Source: Opitutaceae bacterium
GTDB lineage: Bacteria > Verrucomicrobiota > Verrucomicrobiia > Opitutales > Opitutaceae
NCBI GenBank assembly: GCA_016715765.1
Contig: JADJZJ010000015.1
Coordinates: 20,095 to 84,094 of the forward strand
Direction of reading: 5' to 3'
Length of the DNA stretch: 64,000 nt
Part shown: piece by piece, positions 8,802-18,267 of the stretch
Layout: every line of letters begins with the position of its first letter
Numbering within the stretch: position 1 is the first letter of the stretch
Notes under the pieces: model-generated
Databases searched by the model: none
The model's input: only the letters and a program-made list of their open reading frames with translations
What the model was told of the DNA's origin: nothing
Translations under genes and position numbers: made by a program

Positions 8802-8875
8802 GTAGGGCAGGTTTTTGCCTGCCCAGCGCTCAACACGAACGCTCAGGCGGGTCAGAGACCCGCCCATCCGGGCCT
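8802..8875. repeat. REP-like hairpins
   Basis: GTAGGGCAGGTTTTTGCCTGCCC is followed shortly by a second hairpin, GGCGGGTCAGAGACCCGCC. Same general design as the other GTAG elements. It lies at the 5' side of the N-demethylase-like gene. Confidence 0.6.
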
Positions 8876-8987
8876 TCGCGTGATTTTCACGCTTCAAACC
8901 CCGCCCCGCACCAGCTTCGGCGGGGTTGGCATCCTGCGGGCTGATCGCGGCCACCTCGGCTTCCGTGGTGCTGTCTGTCGTGTGTGC

Positions 8988-9480
8988 CGGGGGGGGGGGG
9001 GGCGGGAAGGGGGGGGGGGGGGGGGGGCGCAGACCCGGGCGCACGGCAGCTTCGTGGGGCCAGCTGAGGACCGCGCCCCGAGGTCTCGAGACGCGGCGTC
9101 CACGGTTCACGCCTTGTGCCGCGCCGCCGCCCGGGGGGGGAAGGGGGGGGGGGTGCGGTGGCCCCGGGCCTTCCCCAAAACCGCCCCGCGGCCGCCGCCC
9201 GCCCCCGGGGGGGGGGGGGGGGGGGCCGCCCGGAAGTCCCCGCTCCGGGCGGGGGGGAAAACCGACCCCGGGGGGGGGGGGGGAGAGGGGGTTTTGGGGT
9301 TTCCCCTTCCCGGGGCCCCGGCCGCCCCCCCCCCGGGAGGGGGGGGGGGCGGAACACCGCCGGGGCGGGGCGGCGGGGCCGGCGGGCCGAAGGGGGCGCC
9401 CCCGGGAAAAAACCGGGGGGGGCCCGGGGCGGCGGGGGGGGGGCCCCCGGGGGCCCCCGGGGGGGGGGGGGGGGGGGGTG
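8988..9480. other. Poly-G low-complexity tract, probably unreliable sequence
   Basis: Nearly 500 bases dominated by runs of 6 to about 20 G on the plus strand, with shorter C runs. No protein reading frame in it looks natural (only Pro- or Gly-rich translations). Flanking sequence returns abruptly to normal composition at both ends. This pattern fits base-calling or assembly failure rather than biology. Whatever truly lies between the N-demethylase-like gene and galM is not readable here. Confidence 0.7.
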
Positions 9481-9628
9481 GGCGGCCAAGGTCCGGCCCT
9501 GCATTCCAAGCCATCGCCTGCAAGCAGGCTCCTGCCTCGAAGAAAAGCCGGAACTGTTCAATACAACGCGCCCCAATGGTTGAGATTGAATGCTGCCCGC
9601 CATCGCGCAAAAGTCGCCAAACTTCCCC

Positions 9629-10681
9629 ATGAATACCCGCGCTTTCGGCAACCTGCCCACCGGAGAAAACATCGAGGTCCATACCCTCGCCAATGCCGCC
9701 GGCGCCACTGTGGAGATCCTGACCTACGGTGCCATCATCCGCTCGATTCGCGTCCCCGATCGCATCGGCCAGCTCGCTGATGTCGTGCTCGGTTTTGATA
9801 GTCTCGCCGGCTATGTCGGCCCGCATCCGTACTTTGGCGCGATCGTCGGCCGCATCGCGGGCCGGGTCACCGGCGGACGACTGCAGGTCGAAGGGCGCAC
9901 CTATCCCCTGGTCTGCAACAACGGAGCCAACCACATCCACGGTGGCATCGTGGGTCTCGACAAGCGGGTGTGGTCCGCGCAACCGGCCAGGCGCGCCGAC
10001 GGCGCCGAATCGGTGCGCCTGACCTACCGCAGCCCCGATGGCGAGGAAGGGTATCCCGGCAATCTCGACATCGCGGTCACCTACACGCTCACGGCCGAGT
10101 CCGCGCTCATCGTCGAAACCGAGGCGACCGCCGATCAGGTGACGCCGCTCAGCCTGGCCCAGCATTCATATTTCAATCTCGCCGGCGAGGGCAGCGGGCC
10201 CGTGACCGGCCATGTGGTCGAGATTCACGCCGAACGTTTCATGGGGGCGGTTGATGACGGCTTCACACTGTCGGGACGCGCCGACCCCGTGGCCGGCAGC
10301 GGCAACGATTTCAACCAGCCCCGCCAACTGGGTCCGGCGCTACCCGGACTCTTCCGTGCGCATGGCCCGCTCTACCTGCTGCGCGCGCCGGGTGAGGCCC
10401 AACCGGCCAAGCCGGTCTTCACGGCCCGCATCGTCGAACCCGGGTCCGGCCGCCGGATGGAAGTGTTTACCAACGAACCCTGTCTGCAGTTCTACACCGG
10501 CATGGCTCTGGACGGAAAACAGACCGGCAAGTCCGGCCGCGCCTACGGTCCGCATGCGGGCCTGTGCCTCGAATGCCAGGGCTATCCCGACGGCGCGAGC
10601 AGACCAGAGTTTGGCGATATCCTTGTCCGGCCCGGACAGCCCCAGCGCCGGACCACGATCTACGCATTCGGCACGTTTTGA
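9629..10681 (+). CDS. galM: Aldose 1-epimerase (mutarotase)
   Basis: A 350-residue galactose mutarotase-like protein. Family signatures include YFGAIVGRIAGRV, NGANHIHGGIVGLDKRVW (first catalytic His), LSLAQHSYFNLAG (second His region), DVVLGFD, and CLECQGYPD, where the Glu is the catalytic base. It interconverts alpha and beta anomers of aldoses such as galactose or glucose in the cytosol or periplasm. MNTRAFGNLPTGE at 9629 fits the family start; an upstream in-frame ATG at 9590 is possible. No signal peptide follows from the chosen start. It is followed by a REP-type inverted repeat and a convergent sugar isomerase gene. Confidence 0.92.
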   Translation: MNTRAFGNLPTGENIEVHTLANAAGATVEILTYGAIIRSIRVPDRIGQLADVVLGFDSLAGYVGPHPYFGAIVGRIAGRVTGGRLQVEGRTYPLVCNNGANHIHGGIVGLDKRVWSAQPARRADGAESVRLTYRSPDGEEGYPGNLDIAVTYTLTAESALIVETEATADQVTPLSLAQHSYFNLAGEGSGPVTGHVVEIHAERFMGAVDDGFTLSGRADPVAGSGNDFNQPRQLGPALPGLFRAHGPLYLLRAPGEAQPAKPVFTARIVEPGSGRRMEVFTNEPCLQFYTGMALDGKQTGKSGRAYGPHAGLCLECQGYPDGASRPEFGDILVRPGQPQRRTTIYAFGTF

Positions 10682-10694
10682 AGGCGATCAACCG

Positions 10695-10767
10695 GTAGCT
10701 ACGAGCGTGAGCGAGTGGATGGCTCGCTTCTTACACCGAACCTCCACTCGCTCACGCTCGTAGCTAC
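10695..10767. repeat. REP-type inverted pair
   Basis: GTAGCTACGAGCGTGAGCGA at the left is mirrored near-perfectly at the right, ending GCTCGTAGCTAC. It lies between the convergent galM and isomerase genes and may act as a bidirectional transcription barrier. A related sequence occurs at 47098-47167. Confidence 0.8.
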
Positions 10768-10822
10768 CTTGCTTGAAGAGCCATCACTTCCGTTCGCGAA
10801 TCTTCGCGTTCTTCGCGGTTAA

Positions 10823-11709
10823 TCAGACCGACTGCAAAAAATCCCTCGCAGCAAGAAACCCGCGCTTTTCGCCGTCGACGGTGCCGTTGAAATCGACGTC
10901 CTCCAGTTCGATGGAGACGTAGCCCTTGTAGCCAGCGTCCTTCAGGACCGTCAGCAGGGGGTCCAGGGTGCGCAACCCCGGCCCGGGATCGTGTACCGCC
11001 AGAACCAGCCGCCCCATGGATACGGCTGGTCGAGGAAACCCGCCTGCTCGGTGCCGTGGTCGTAGAGCCGCTCGGCATCAATGAGCGTGTCCTTGCCGTG
11101 CACATGCACGACTTGCGGGGCGAATTCGCGGATGAAGCGCAGGGGATCGATTCCCATGCGCAGCAGGTGGGAGGGATCGAAGTTGATGCCATAGTTCGGG
11201 CAATTCATCTCCTTCAGGAATGCGCGGTACGACTCGGGCGTGCAGCAGTGCGCATTGCAACCCGGCCAACCCTCGATGGCGACGCGCAGGCCGGTGCGCT
11301 GCAGCGAGTCGCGCAAGGCGCCGTAGGATTCCACCATGTAGCCGAAGGTCTCGCGCCGGGGGAGGTTCACATCCTCGGCGAGCATCACCACGAAGAGAAT
11401 GCGCACCCCCGCCGCCGCACTCGTGCGGATGACCTGCTCGGCTTGCGCGACCGTGGCGCTGCGCTTGCCCGCATCGGCGGACAGCATGCCGCTCCATTCG
11501 CGACCGAAGAGATCAACCGTGCCCACCGGCACTCCGGCGGACTGCCACGCGCTCACGTCGTTCACTTGCGTCGCGGGGAGGTCCACACAACCGAATCCGT
11601 TGGACCGGGCCCAGTCGGCGGTTTCCTTGATGGGCAGTTTCGTGAAAGGCCCGGTGAGACGCAGGCCGATGGGAAAACCGCCGGTGGAGGTGTTGGCAGG
11701 AGAGGACAT
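10823..11709 (-). CDS. Sugar phosphate isomerase/epimerase (TIM barrel), frameshifted near the C-terminus
   Basis: The first 240 residues are in one frame, with metal-site segments LRVAIEGWPGCN (Glu), YGINFDPSHLLRMGIDP (Asp and His) and QVVHVHGKDTL (His). Near 10978 the frame changes: WRYTIPGRG is followed in the next frame by LRTLDPLLTVLKDAGYKG and VSIELEDVDFNG, where the last catalytic Glu lies. A one-base indel in a C-rich run explains this. The fold is the xylose-isomerase-like barrel used by hexulose isomerases, IolE and related enzymes; the substrate is unknown. It lies downstream of the DegT-type gene on the same strand, separated by a REP pair. Confidence 0.82.
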
Positions 11710-11831
11710 GGAGGGAGAAAGGAGACCTGAAACTTGAGACCTGAGACCTGAGTTTGCGAGGCTGTGTTAGGTGTTAGGATTTGGGATTTTCGTTCTGTCC
11801 GGCCCTAAGTCTTGGCAGGTTGATGACAGGT

Positions 11832-11940
11832 GTAGGGCGGGGTCTCCGAACCCCGCCAAGCGAATGTCTCTAGTTATCGAGGCGGGGTTCGGAGACCCCG
11901 CCCTACAACCCAAGCCGCGCCCGCGAGCGGGCTGCCTACA
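11832..11940. repeat. REP-type inverted pair plus half element
   Basis: GTAGGGCGGGGTCTCCGAAC... mirrored at 11885-11907, followed by GCCCGCGAGCGGGCTGCCTA (reverse complement of GTAGGCAGCCCGCTCGCGGG). Both hairpin types match those at 3885-4028 almost exactly. Confidence 0.85.
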
Positions 11941-11945
11941 AACAT

Positions 11946-13259
11946 CTACCTGACTTCATCCGCGTGCTCGGCTACTTTGCGGTAGGCTTGGGCGTGGGCC
12001 TTGATGATCGCGGGGCGGTCGTGCTTGAACCACGGGATGGAGTAGGCGATCTCCCGGATGCTTTCCGCGACGGGGAGGGAACCCGGGCCCTGGCGGACGT
12101 CGCGCTGACCGAAGGAGATCATGGTCGGCTTCCCCATGTTGAAGAGGTCGGCCTCATGGAAGACGGCATGGGTGTGCAGCGGCATGTTGGCGCCCGGCGA
12201 GCAGCCGCCGAAGCCTTCCGCCCGCACGGCCGCGCAGAACTTCTCGCAGGAGAGGCCGCCGAGTTCCTCAGCCCGGTAAAGGCCCCTGGCGGCGTACCAG
12301 CCGCCCATGGTGGATTTGCTGTTCGCCGGCGGGCGGTGCGCCTTGAGGCCGGGCACGCCGTCGAGCAGGTCCCAGAACCGGTTCATCGCCGCCTGGATCT
12401 CCGCCATCCGCCTGTCGTAGTGCTTCAACTGCTCGCGACCCATGGCGGAGCAGGTCTGGTTCATGCGATGCTTGTAGCCGCCGAGGGGCAGGCCGGCGAA
12501 TTTGTTGAGCGCGGGATTGAAGATGCTGCGGTCAACCGCGTTGAAATTGCTCGGCAGGCCGGTCCGCTCGTAGTGTCCGTACGCCACGCAGCGTTCGTAG
12601 AGGTCGCGGTTATTCGTCACCATGATTCCGGCCTCGCCGATCGCGAGGCTTTTGCCAGCCATGAGGCTCATGGCGCCGATGTCGCCCATGGTCCCGAGCA
12701 TTTTGCCCTTATAACGACCGCCGTGGGCATGGGACACGTCCTCGATGACTTTCAGCTTATGCTTCCGCGCGATCTTCATGATCGGGTCCATGTCGCAGGG
12801 GTAGCCGCAGTAATGTACTACCATGATGACCTTGGTCCGCGGTCCGATGCGGTGTTCGATGTCCTTTGGATCGATGCACAGCGTGTCCGGCAGGATTTCG
12901 GCGAAGTTGACCGCGGCACCGAGGGTGAGGGCGGCCGTGCAACTCGCCCAGTAGGTGACACTCGGGCAGATCATCTCGTCGCCTGCGCCCAGGCCGCAGG
13001 CCCACATCGCGGCGCGCAGGCTCTCGGTGCCGTTGCAGTAGCCGAGGGCGAATTTCATGCCCATCCAGTCGGCGTACTCCTTTTCGAAATGCTTCGTGAT
13101 ATCCGTGCCGCTCATCGCGCCGCGCCGGAGCACGTCCAGCACCGCGTTCTCGTCCGCCTTGGTCACGATCGGCCATTTGAAGATGTCCCCCGCATCCTTG
13201 GTGAGGGCCTTGGGGCCGCCGTTGATCGCAAGCGTGGGCTTTTTGGGCTGGGGCTTCAT
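11946..13259 (-). CDS. DegT/DnrJ/EryC1/StrS-family aminotransferase
   Basis: A 437-residue PLP enzyme of the sugar-aminotransferase type. The fold-type I core is visible: FALGYCNGTESLRAAMWACG (phosphate-binding region), KVIEDVSHAHGGRYKG (PLP-pyridine Asp), and SLMAGKSLAIGEAGIMVTN with the Schiff-base Lys. These enzymes transaminate keto-sugars, usually nucleotide-linked, or act as dehydratases in related branches. Several homologues occur beside Gfo/Idh/MocA genes and act on free amino-sugars or inosose. The start MKPQPKKPTLAINGG at 13259 was preferred to one 30 bases upstream. It is in the same orientation as the isomerase at 10823-11709, so a shared pathway is plausible. Confidence 0.88.
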   Translation of the reverse strand: MKPQPKKPTLAINGGPKALTKDAGDIFKWPIVTKADENAVLDVLRRGAMSGTDITKHFEKEYADWMGMKFALGYCNGTESLRAAMWACGLGAGDEMICPSVTYWASCTAALTLGAAVNFAEILPDTLCIDPKDIEHRIGPRTKVIMVVHYCGYPCDMDPIMKIARKHKLKVIEDVSHAHGGRYKGKMLGTMGDIGAMSLMAGKSLAIGEAGIMVTNNRDLYERCVAYGHYERTGLPSNFNAVDRSIFNPALNKFAGLPLGGYKHRMNQTCSAMGREQLKHYDRRMAEIQAAMNRFWDLLDGVPGLKAHRPPANSKSTMGGWYAARGLYRAEELGGLSCEKFCAAVRAEGFGGCSPGANMPLHTHAVFHEADLFNMGKPTMISFGQRDVRQGPGSLPVAESIREIAYSIPWFKHDRPAIIKAHAQAYRKVAEHADEVR

Positions 13260-13315
13260 GGAATGGAAATGGCTCAGAGGTTTAACCACGGATTACACGG
13301 ATGGCACGGATTAAT

Positions 13316-14878
13316 TCAAAGGAGCAGGGAAGCCAAGGAACAATTCATCTCACGGAGGGGAACAGAGGAGCTGAAGGTTACCACAAGATGTAGGCGGGCC
13401 GAACCCGCCCAGAATGCAGGGTCTCGTTCCCCTAACTTCCTCTGGGATAGGTTTGATGTTGTCGAGGGCGGGTGCATCCCAAGGTGGCTCGAACTCGCGG
13501 CCGGCAACGAACTACCGATGGCGTCCACCACGGTGGCGGGCATGACGCCCAGGGCGGTGATGAGGATCATGAGCACGATGCAAAGGCCGGCGATGACCGG
13601 GGACAGCTTGATGGGCGCGGGTTCGCCGTTGGTCTCGCCGAAGAAGGTTTCGCGGATGATGCGCAGATAGTAATAAATCGCCACGGCGGTGTTGAGCACG
13701 GTGATCACCACGAGGGCGGTGTGGCCGCGGGCAAAGGCGGCGGTGAGGAGGCTCAGCTTACCCATGAAGCCCACGAAGGGCGGGATGCCGGCGAGGGCGA
13801 AGATGCCGATGAGCAGGGTGAGCGCGAGCAGCGGGGCGCGGCGGTGGAGGCCGGCGAGCTCGGTGATGGCGACGTTGGTGCCGTCGCGGGAGACCTGGCA
13901 GATGACGACGAAGCAGGCCAGGACCATGATCATGTAGCCGGTGATGTAGTAGAGCGCGGCGGTGAAGCCGGCGCCGTCGAGGGCGACGAAGCCGACGAGG
14001 GCGTAGCCGGCGTGGGCGATGCCGGAGAAGCCGAGCAGGCGCTTCAGGTCGGTCTGCACGAGGGCGATCAGGTTGCCGTAGACCATGGAGGCGACCGCCA
14101 GAGGCAGGTGAGCAGCATCGCAATGGTTGGTGACTCGGGCGAGGCGAGGGAGACGAAGCGCACGAGCACGGCGACGGCGGCGACCTTCGGCAGCGAGGCG
14201 ATCAGGCTGGTGGTTTCGTTGGAGGCGCCCTGGTAGACGTCCGGGGTCCAGAAATGGAAGGGGAAGATGGCGAGCTTGTAGAGCAGCCCGGCAAAGGTCA
14301 GGGCGAGGCCGGTGATTGCCAGCGGGGAACCGAGGAGGGGCGGCAGCTTCTCCATGATGACCGGCAGCGAGGTCGAGCCGGTGAGGCCGAAGAGGTAGCC
14401 GAGGCCGAAGAGCATCATGCCGTTGGCGGCGACGCCGAACATGATGTACTTCACCGCCGACTCCATCTGGCTGCGCTGACCGCCCCGCTCGCGGCGCATG
14501 GGCACCAGCAGGTAGAGCGGGAAGGAGGAGAGCTCCAGGGCGACGAATAGGGTGATGACATCGACGCTGCTCACGAGGAGGACGAGGCCGGTGACGCTCA
14601 GGGAGAGGAACAGGTAATACTCCGACCGGGCCTCGGTGCGGATGTCGCGGAGCCCGCCGCTGAGCAGGGCGATGCAGAGATAGCCGAATGCGACGATGAC
14701 CTTGAGCAACTGGGAGAAGCGGTCGACGCGGTAGGCGCCGTCGAAGAGCAGGGCCTCGCTGGCCGAGGCGAACAGCGCGGCGAGGAGCACGGCGATGGCG
14801 GTGCCGATGCTCAGGCCGCGGGGGCCGAGCCGTGCCGAGCGTGAGCACAAACAGCCCCAGCGCACCGGCGAGCATCAC
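13316..14878 (-). CDS. nuoN: Complex I subunit NuoN, cluster 1 (frameshifted)
   Basis: A proton-pumping antiporter-like membrane subunit of complex I. Recognisable segments are VALELSSFPLYLLVP (conserved pump Glu), KLAIFPFHFWTPDVYQGA, ALVQTDLKRLLGFSGIAHAG and GIPPFVGFMGKL. The gene needs two frame corrections, near 14835 (start region) and near 14105. The natural end should be about VDAIGSSLPAA; instead the frame reads on through about 60 residues of non-homologous sequence, including a REP-like element at 13390, to a stop at 13316. It is the last gene of the cluster, overlapping nuoM by four bases. Family assignment is firm; the C-terminus is doubtful. Confidence 0.85.
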   Translation of the reverse strand: MMLAGALGLFVLTLGTARPPRPEHRHRHRRAPRRAVRLGQRGPALRRRLPRRPLLPVAQGHRRIRLSLHRPAQRRAPRHPHRGPVGVLPVPLPERHRPRPPREQRRCHHPIRRPGALLLPALPAGAHAPRAGRSAQPDGVGGEVHHVRRRRQRHDALRPRLPLRPHRLDLAAGHHGEAAAPPRFPAGNHRPRPDLCRAALQARHLPLPFLDPGRLPGRLQRNHQPDRLAAEGRRRRRARALRLPRLARVTNHCDAAHLPLAVASMVYGNLIALVQTDLKRLLGFSGIAHAGYALVGFVALDGAGFTAALYYITGYMIMVLACFVVICQVSRDGTNVAITELAGLHRRAPLLALTLLIGIFALAGIPPFVGFMGKLSLLTAAFARGHTALVVITVLNTAVAIYYYLRIIRETFFGETNGEPAPIKLSPVIAGLCIVLMILITALGVMPATVVDAIGSSLPAASSSHLGMHPPSTTSNLSQRKLGERDPAFWAGSARLHLVVTFSSSVPLREMNCSLASLLL

Positions 14879-16378
14879 CAGTTCAGGGAGGAAAGCAAGG
14901 GAGGCAGGCTGGGGCAGGCCGGGTTGGCCTGCTGGACGAGGTGGAGCACGCTGGCGTGCATGATGCGAATGAAGGGCTGGGGCTGGAGGCCGATCCAGAA
15001 GATGAAGACCACGAGCGGGGCGAACATCACGAATTCGCGGAAGTTGAGATCCTTGAGTCCGGTGTGATCCGGGTTCTTGGTGCCGCCCCAGGCGAGCTTC
15101 TGCACCATGCGGAGATTGTAGGCGGCGGCGGCCACGATGCCGGGGATCGTGCAGGCGATCATGAGCTTCGAGACCTTGAAGCCGCCGGCCAGCACGAGGA
15201 ATTCGCCGATGAAGCTGTTGGTGCCGGGGAAGGCGAGCGAGGAGAGGCAGAACAGGCCGAACATGAACGAGAACACCGGCATGAACATGCCGATGCCGGC
15301 GGCGGCGGCGAGGTCGCGGGTATGGAGCCGCTCATAGATGAGGCCGACAACCAGATGAACAAGCGCGCCGGTGGTGATGCCGTGGTTGAGCATCACCAGC
15401 GCGGCGCCCTCCAGGCCGGCGGGGTTGAGGGCGAAGATGCCGAGGGTGGCGAAGCCCATGTGACTCACGCTGGAGTAGGCGACGAGCTTCTTGAGGTCGG
15501 TCTGCGCGAGGGCGGCGAAGCCGCCGTAGATGATGGCCACGACCGAGAGCCACATCACGTACGGGGCAAAGGTGTGCACGGCGTGCGGCGTGATCGGCAG
15601 GGCGAAGCGCAGGAAGCCGTAGGTGCCCATCTTGAGGAGCACGCTGGCCAGGAGCACGCTGCCGGCGGTGGGCGCCTCGACGTGCGCGGCCGGCAACCAC
15701 GTGTGGAACGGGAACATCGGCACCTTGATCGCGAAGGAGAGGAAGAACGCGGCGAAGACCCAGGCCTGGAAACCCGAGTGAGCGGCGCCCCATCATCCCC
15801 AGGAGGCTGAAGCTGCCGGTCTTGAGGCGCAGGGCGATGATCGCCACCAGCAGGAACACGGAGCCCGCCATCGTGTAGATGAAGAACTTGAGCGAGGCGT
15901 AGACCTTGCGCGGGCCGCCCCAGACGCCGATCAGCAGCGCCATCGGGATCAGCATCGCCTCCCAGAAGACGAAGAAGAGCACGAGGTCGAGCGCGCAGAA
16001 CACGCCGACCATCGCCGTCTCCATCACCAGCAAGGCGATCATGAACTCCTGCACGCGCGCCTTGATGTAGCGCCACGAGGCCAGCACGCACAGCGGCATG
16101 ATCAGCGTGGTCAGCAGCACCATCAGCAGGCTGATGCCGTCCATGCCCACCGTGTAGTCGATCCTGGCCGGGATCCACGGCGTGTGCTCGCGAACTGGAA
16201 GCCGGCGGTGGCGGGGTCGAAGCGCGGCAGGAGCAGGAGCGAGAACAGCGCGACGGCGGAGGAGAAGAGGAGCGTCCACCAGCGGACCAGCCGCTCGTCC
16301 CGCAGCAGCAGGAGGACGGCGACAGCCGCCAGCGGGCTGAAGATCAGCACGCTGAGGGGGGCGGGCGGGGAGAGGCAT
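14875..16378 (-). CDS. nuoM: Complex I subunit NuoM, cluster 1 (frameshifted)
   Basis: An antiporter-like pump subunit in the inner membrane. It shows DYTVGMDGISLLMVLLTTL, FFVFWEAMLIPMALLIG (key Glu), VLLKMGTYGFLRFALP (key Lys), MFPFHTWLPAAHVEAPT and LVAYSSVSHMGFATLG, all classic NuoM. Frame changes are needed near 16345, 16190 and 15790; each side keeps full family similarity, so single-base sequence errors are likely. The start is taken at 16378 (MPLP...), giving about 500 residues, the usual length. The stop overlaps the nuoN start by four bases. Confidence 0.88.
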
Positions 16379-16401
16379 CAGCGAGAAAGACGAAGGCAGG
16401 A

Positions 16402-18029
16402 TCAGGCGGCCAGCGAAGGCGAGGGCGAGGCTCTCCTGCAGCGCGCCGCGCTGATGCCGCCGGCGCGGTAGATTTCACCGACGACGTTGTCGACGGCCTG
16501 CACGGGCTTGCGCGCGAGCCAGAGGATGGCGCGGCCGCCCATGCGGTAGGGCCAGTCGAGGTCGAGGCTGATCTTCGCCTCGGGCTCGAGTTTCTTGATG
16601 AGGAGGAAGAAGCCAAGGCCGGTGAAGAGCAGGATCTGCAGCGTCTCGGAGACGTGGTAGGCCGTGTAGGGCTCAAACTCCACCGGGTAGGGCAGCATGC
16701 GGTAGAGGTAGGGCGTGTAGCAGCCGATGAAGATGCAGAGGAAGGAGGTGACGGCCATGGCGGCCATCATGTTCCACGGCGGCTCGGCGCGCCCGCTCCC
16801 AGGTCTCCGGCGAGCAGTGGTTCTTCCCAAACCAGATGAAGTACGGCACCTTCAAGCCGGTGTGGAGGAAGGTACCGGCGGAGGCGAGGAGCAGGAGGAA
16901 GCCGACCCAGAGCTTGTGGTCCTCGAAGCCGGCCTGGACGATCATGGACTTCGACACGAAGCCGCTGAAGAGCGGAAAGGCCGAGATGGAGAGTCCGCCG
17001 ATGAGAGTGAAGACGAAGGTCCACGGCATTTTCTGGTAGAGTCCGCCGAGGTCGGTGAACTTGCTCTTGCCGGTCATGTGGAGCACCGAGCCGCAGCCCA
17101 TGAAGAGCAGGCCCTTGTAGAGGATGTGGGCGAAGGCGTGGGCGCAGGCGCCGTTGATGGCGAGCTCGGTGCCGAGGCCGACGCCGGCCACCATGTAGCC
17201 GACCTGGCTGATGATGTGGTAGGCGAGCAGGCGGCGGCTGTCGTTTTCCAGCACGGCGTAAACGACACCGTAGAGCGCCATGACCACGCCGAGCACCACG
17301 AGGACGTCGAGGCCGGCGAAGCCGCGGATGAGGGCGTAGACGGCGGTCTTGGTGGTGAAGGCGCAGAGGAAGACGGAACCGTTGAAGGTGGCCTCGCCGT
17401 ACGCGTCGGGGAGCCAGGCGTGGAGCGGCGGGACGGCGGCGTTGAGGATGAACCCCGACCACCACGAGCCAGCCGGCCAGCCGGGGGTGATCAACGTCGA
17501 ACAGGCCGAAGGCCAGGCTGCCCGTGGCGTGTAGTGCAGCATGATGCCCGCGAGCAGGGACACGCCGCCCGCCATGTGGACCAGCAAATAGCGGTAGCCG
17601 GCGCCGAGCGACTCCGGCGGCCGCGGAACCAGATCAGGAACACGGAGGAGAACGCCATCACCTCCCAGAACAGGAAGAGCGTGAGCAGGTCGCCGGCATA
17701 GATCGCACCGATCGAGCCGGCGACGTAGGTCCAGGCGGCCATGTGCTCGGCGTTGCGCTTCACGTGCAGGCCGTAGAGCGAGCCGATGATGGCCATCAGG
17801 CCCATGATGTAGGCGAAGACAGGCTGAGCGCGTCCACGCGGCCGAAGATGAGCGTGAACTGGAGGAAGTGCACCGCGCCGTGCGTGCCGGAGGTCAGAGT
17901 GACGATCCGGGCGAAGGTCAGCAGCGGTACGAGGATCAGCCAGGCAGATTTCAGGCGCGCCGGCACCAGCGGCACCAGCAGGGCGCCGACCAGCAGGACC
18001 AGCGAAGGATGGAGCCAGAGGTCACTCAT
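16402..18029 (-). CDS. MrpD-like proton/cation antiporter subunit in the NuoL position (frameshifted)
   Basis: A large polytopic protein of the proton-conducting transporter family (about 540 residues once repaired). Seen are LFLFWEVMAFSSVFLIW (pump Glu), VPPLHAWLPDAYGEAT, AFTTKTAVYALIRGF (pump Lys), LLAYHIISQVGYMVAGVGLG and HAFAHILYKGLLFMGCG. It resembles MrpD/hydrogenase-4-type subunits more than canonical NuoL. After the last membrane helix comes a charged amphipathic tail (EPEAKISLDLDWPYRMGGRA, then a helix to VGEIYRAGG), which might play the part of a NuoL lateral helix. Frames change near 17820, 17620, 17515, 17480 and 16795. It starts at 18029, overlapping the small gene upstream by eight bases. 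Confidence 0.75.
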
Positions 18030-18267
18030 CGTAGTAGTCCTCGCGGGTCATGATGCCGGCTTTGCCGAACGCCTTGGACAGGAGCACAATCAGCACGCAG
18101 GCGACGAAGCCGAAGACCGACCAGAAGGCGGGCAGATGCTCGGCCTTCGTATGGGCGTGATGCTTGTCGACGAACACGTCGATCAACGCCACCAGCGCCA
18201 GCACGCCGCAGGAGCCACCACGGGCGGAGGCGCGGCGGAGAAATTCGATGAGGCGGAGCAGGGTCAT
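18022..18267 (-). CDS. Small conserved membrane protein between two antiporter subunits
   Basis: About 81 residues: a basic N-terminus, one hydrophobic segment (GVLALVALIDVFV), a His-rich linker (DKHHAHTKAEHLPAFW), a second hydrophobic segment (SVFGFVACVLIVLLSKAFG) and a conserved-looking acidic end, MTREDYYDE. It overlaps both neighbours, with ATGA at its start and eight bases at its end, so it must be part of the same unit. I recall similar small proteins ending in a REDYYD-type motif next to MrpD-like subunits in other bacteria, but cannot name the family. It is probably an accessory membrane subunit. Confidence 0.65.
   Translation of the reverse strand: MTLLRLIEFLRRASARGGSCGVLALVALIDVFVDKHHAHTKAEHLPAFWSVFGFVACVLIVLLSKAFGKAGIMTREDYYDE

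Noticed and set aside
8751..10165. Pro-rich and Gly-rich frames across the poly-G tract
   Set aside because: They come only from homopolymer runs and have no domain-like composition; galM on the plus strand explains the right-hand part.
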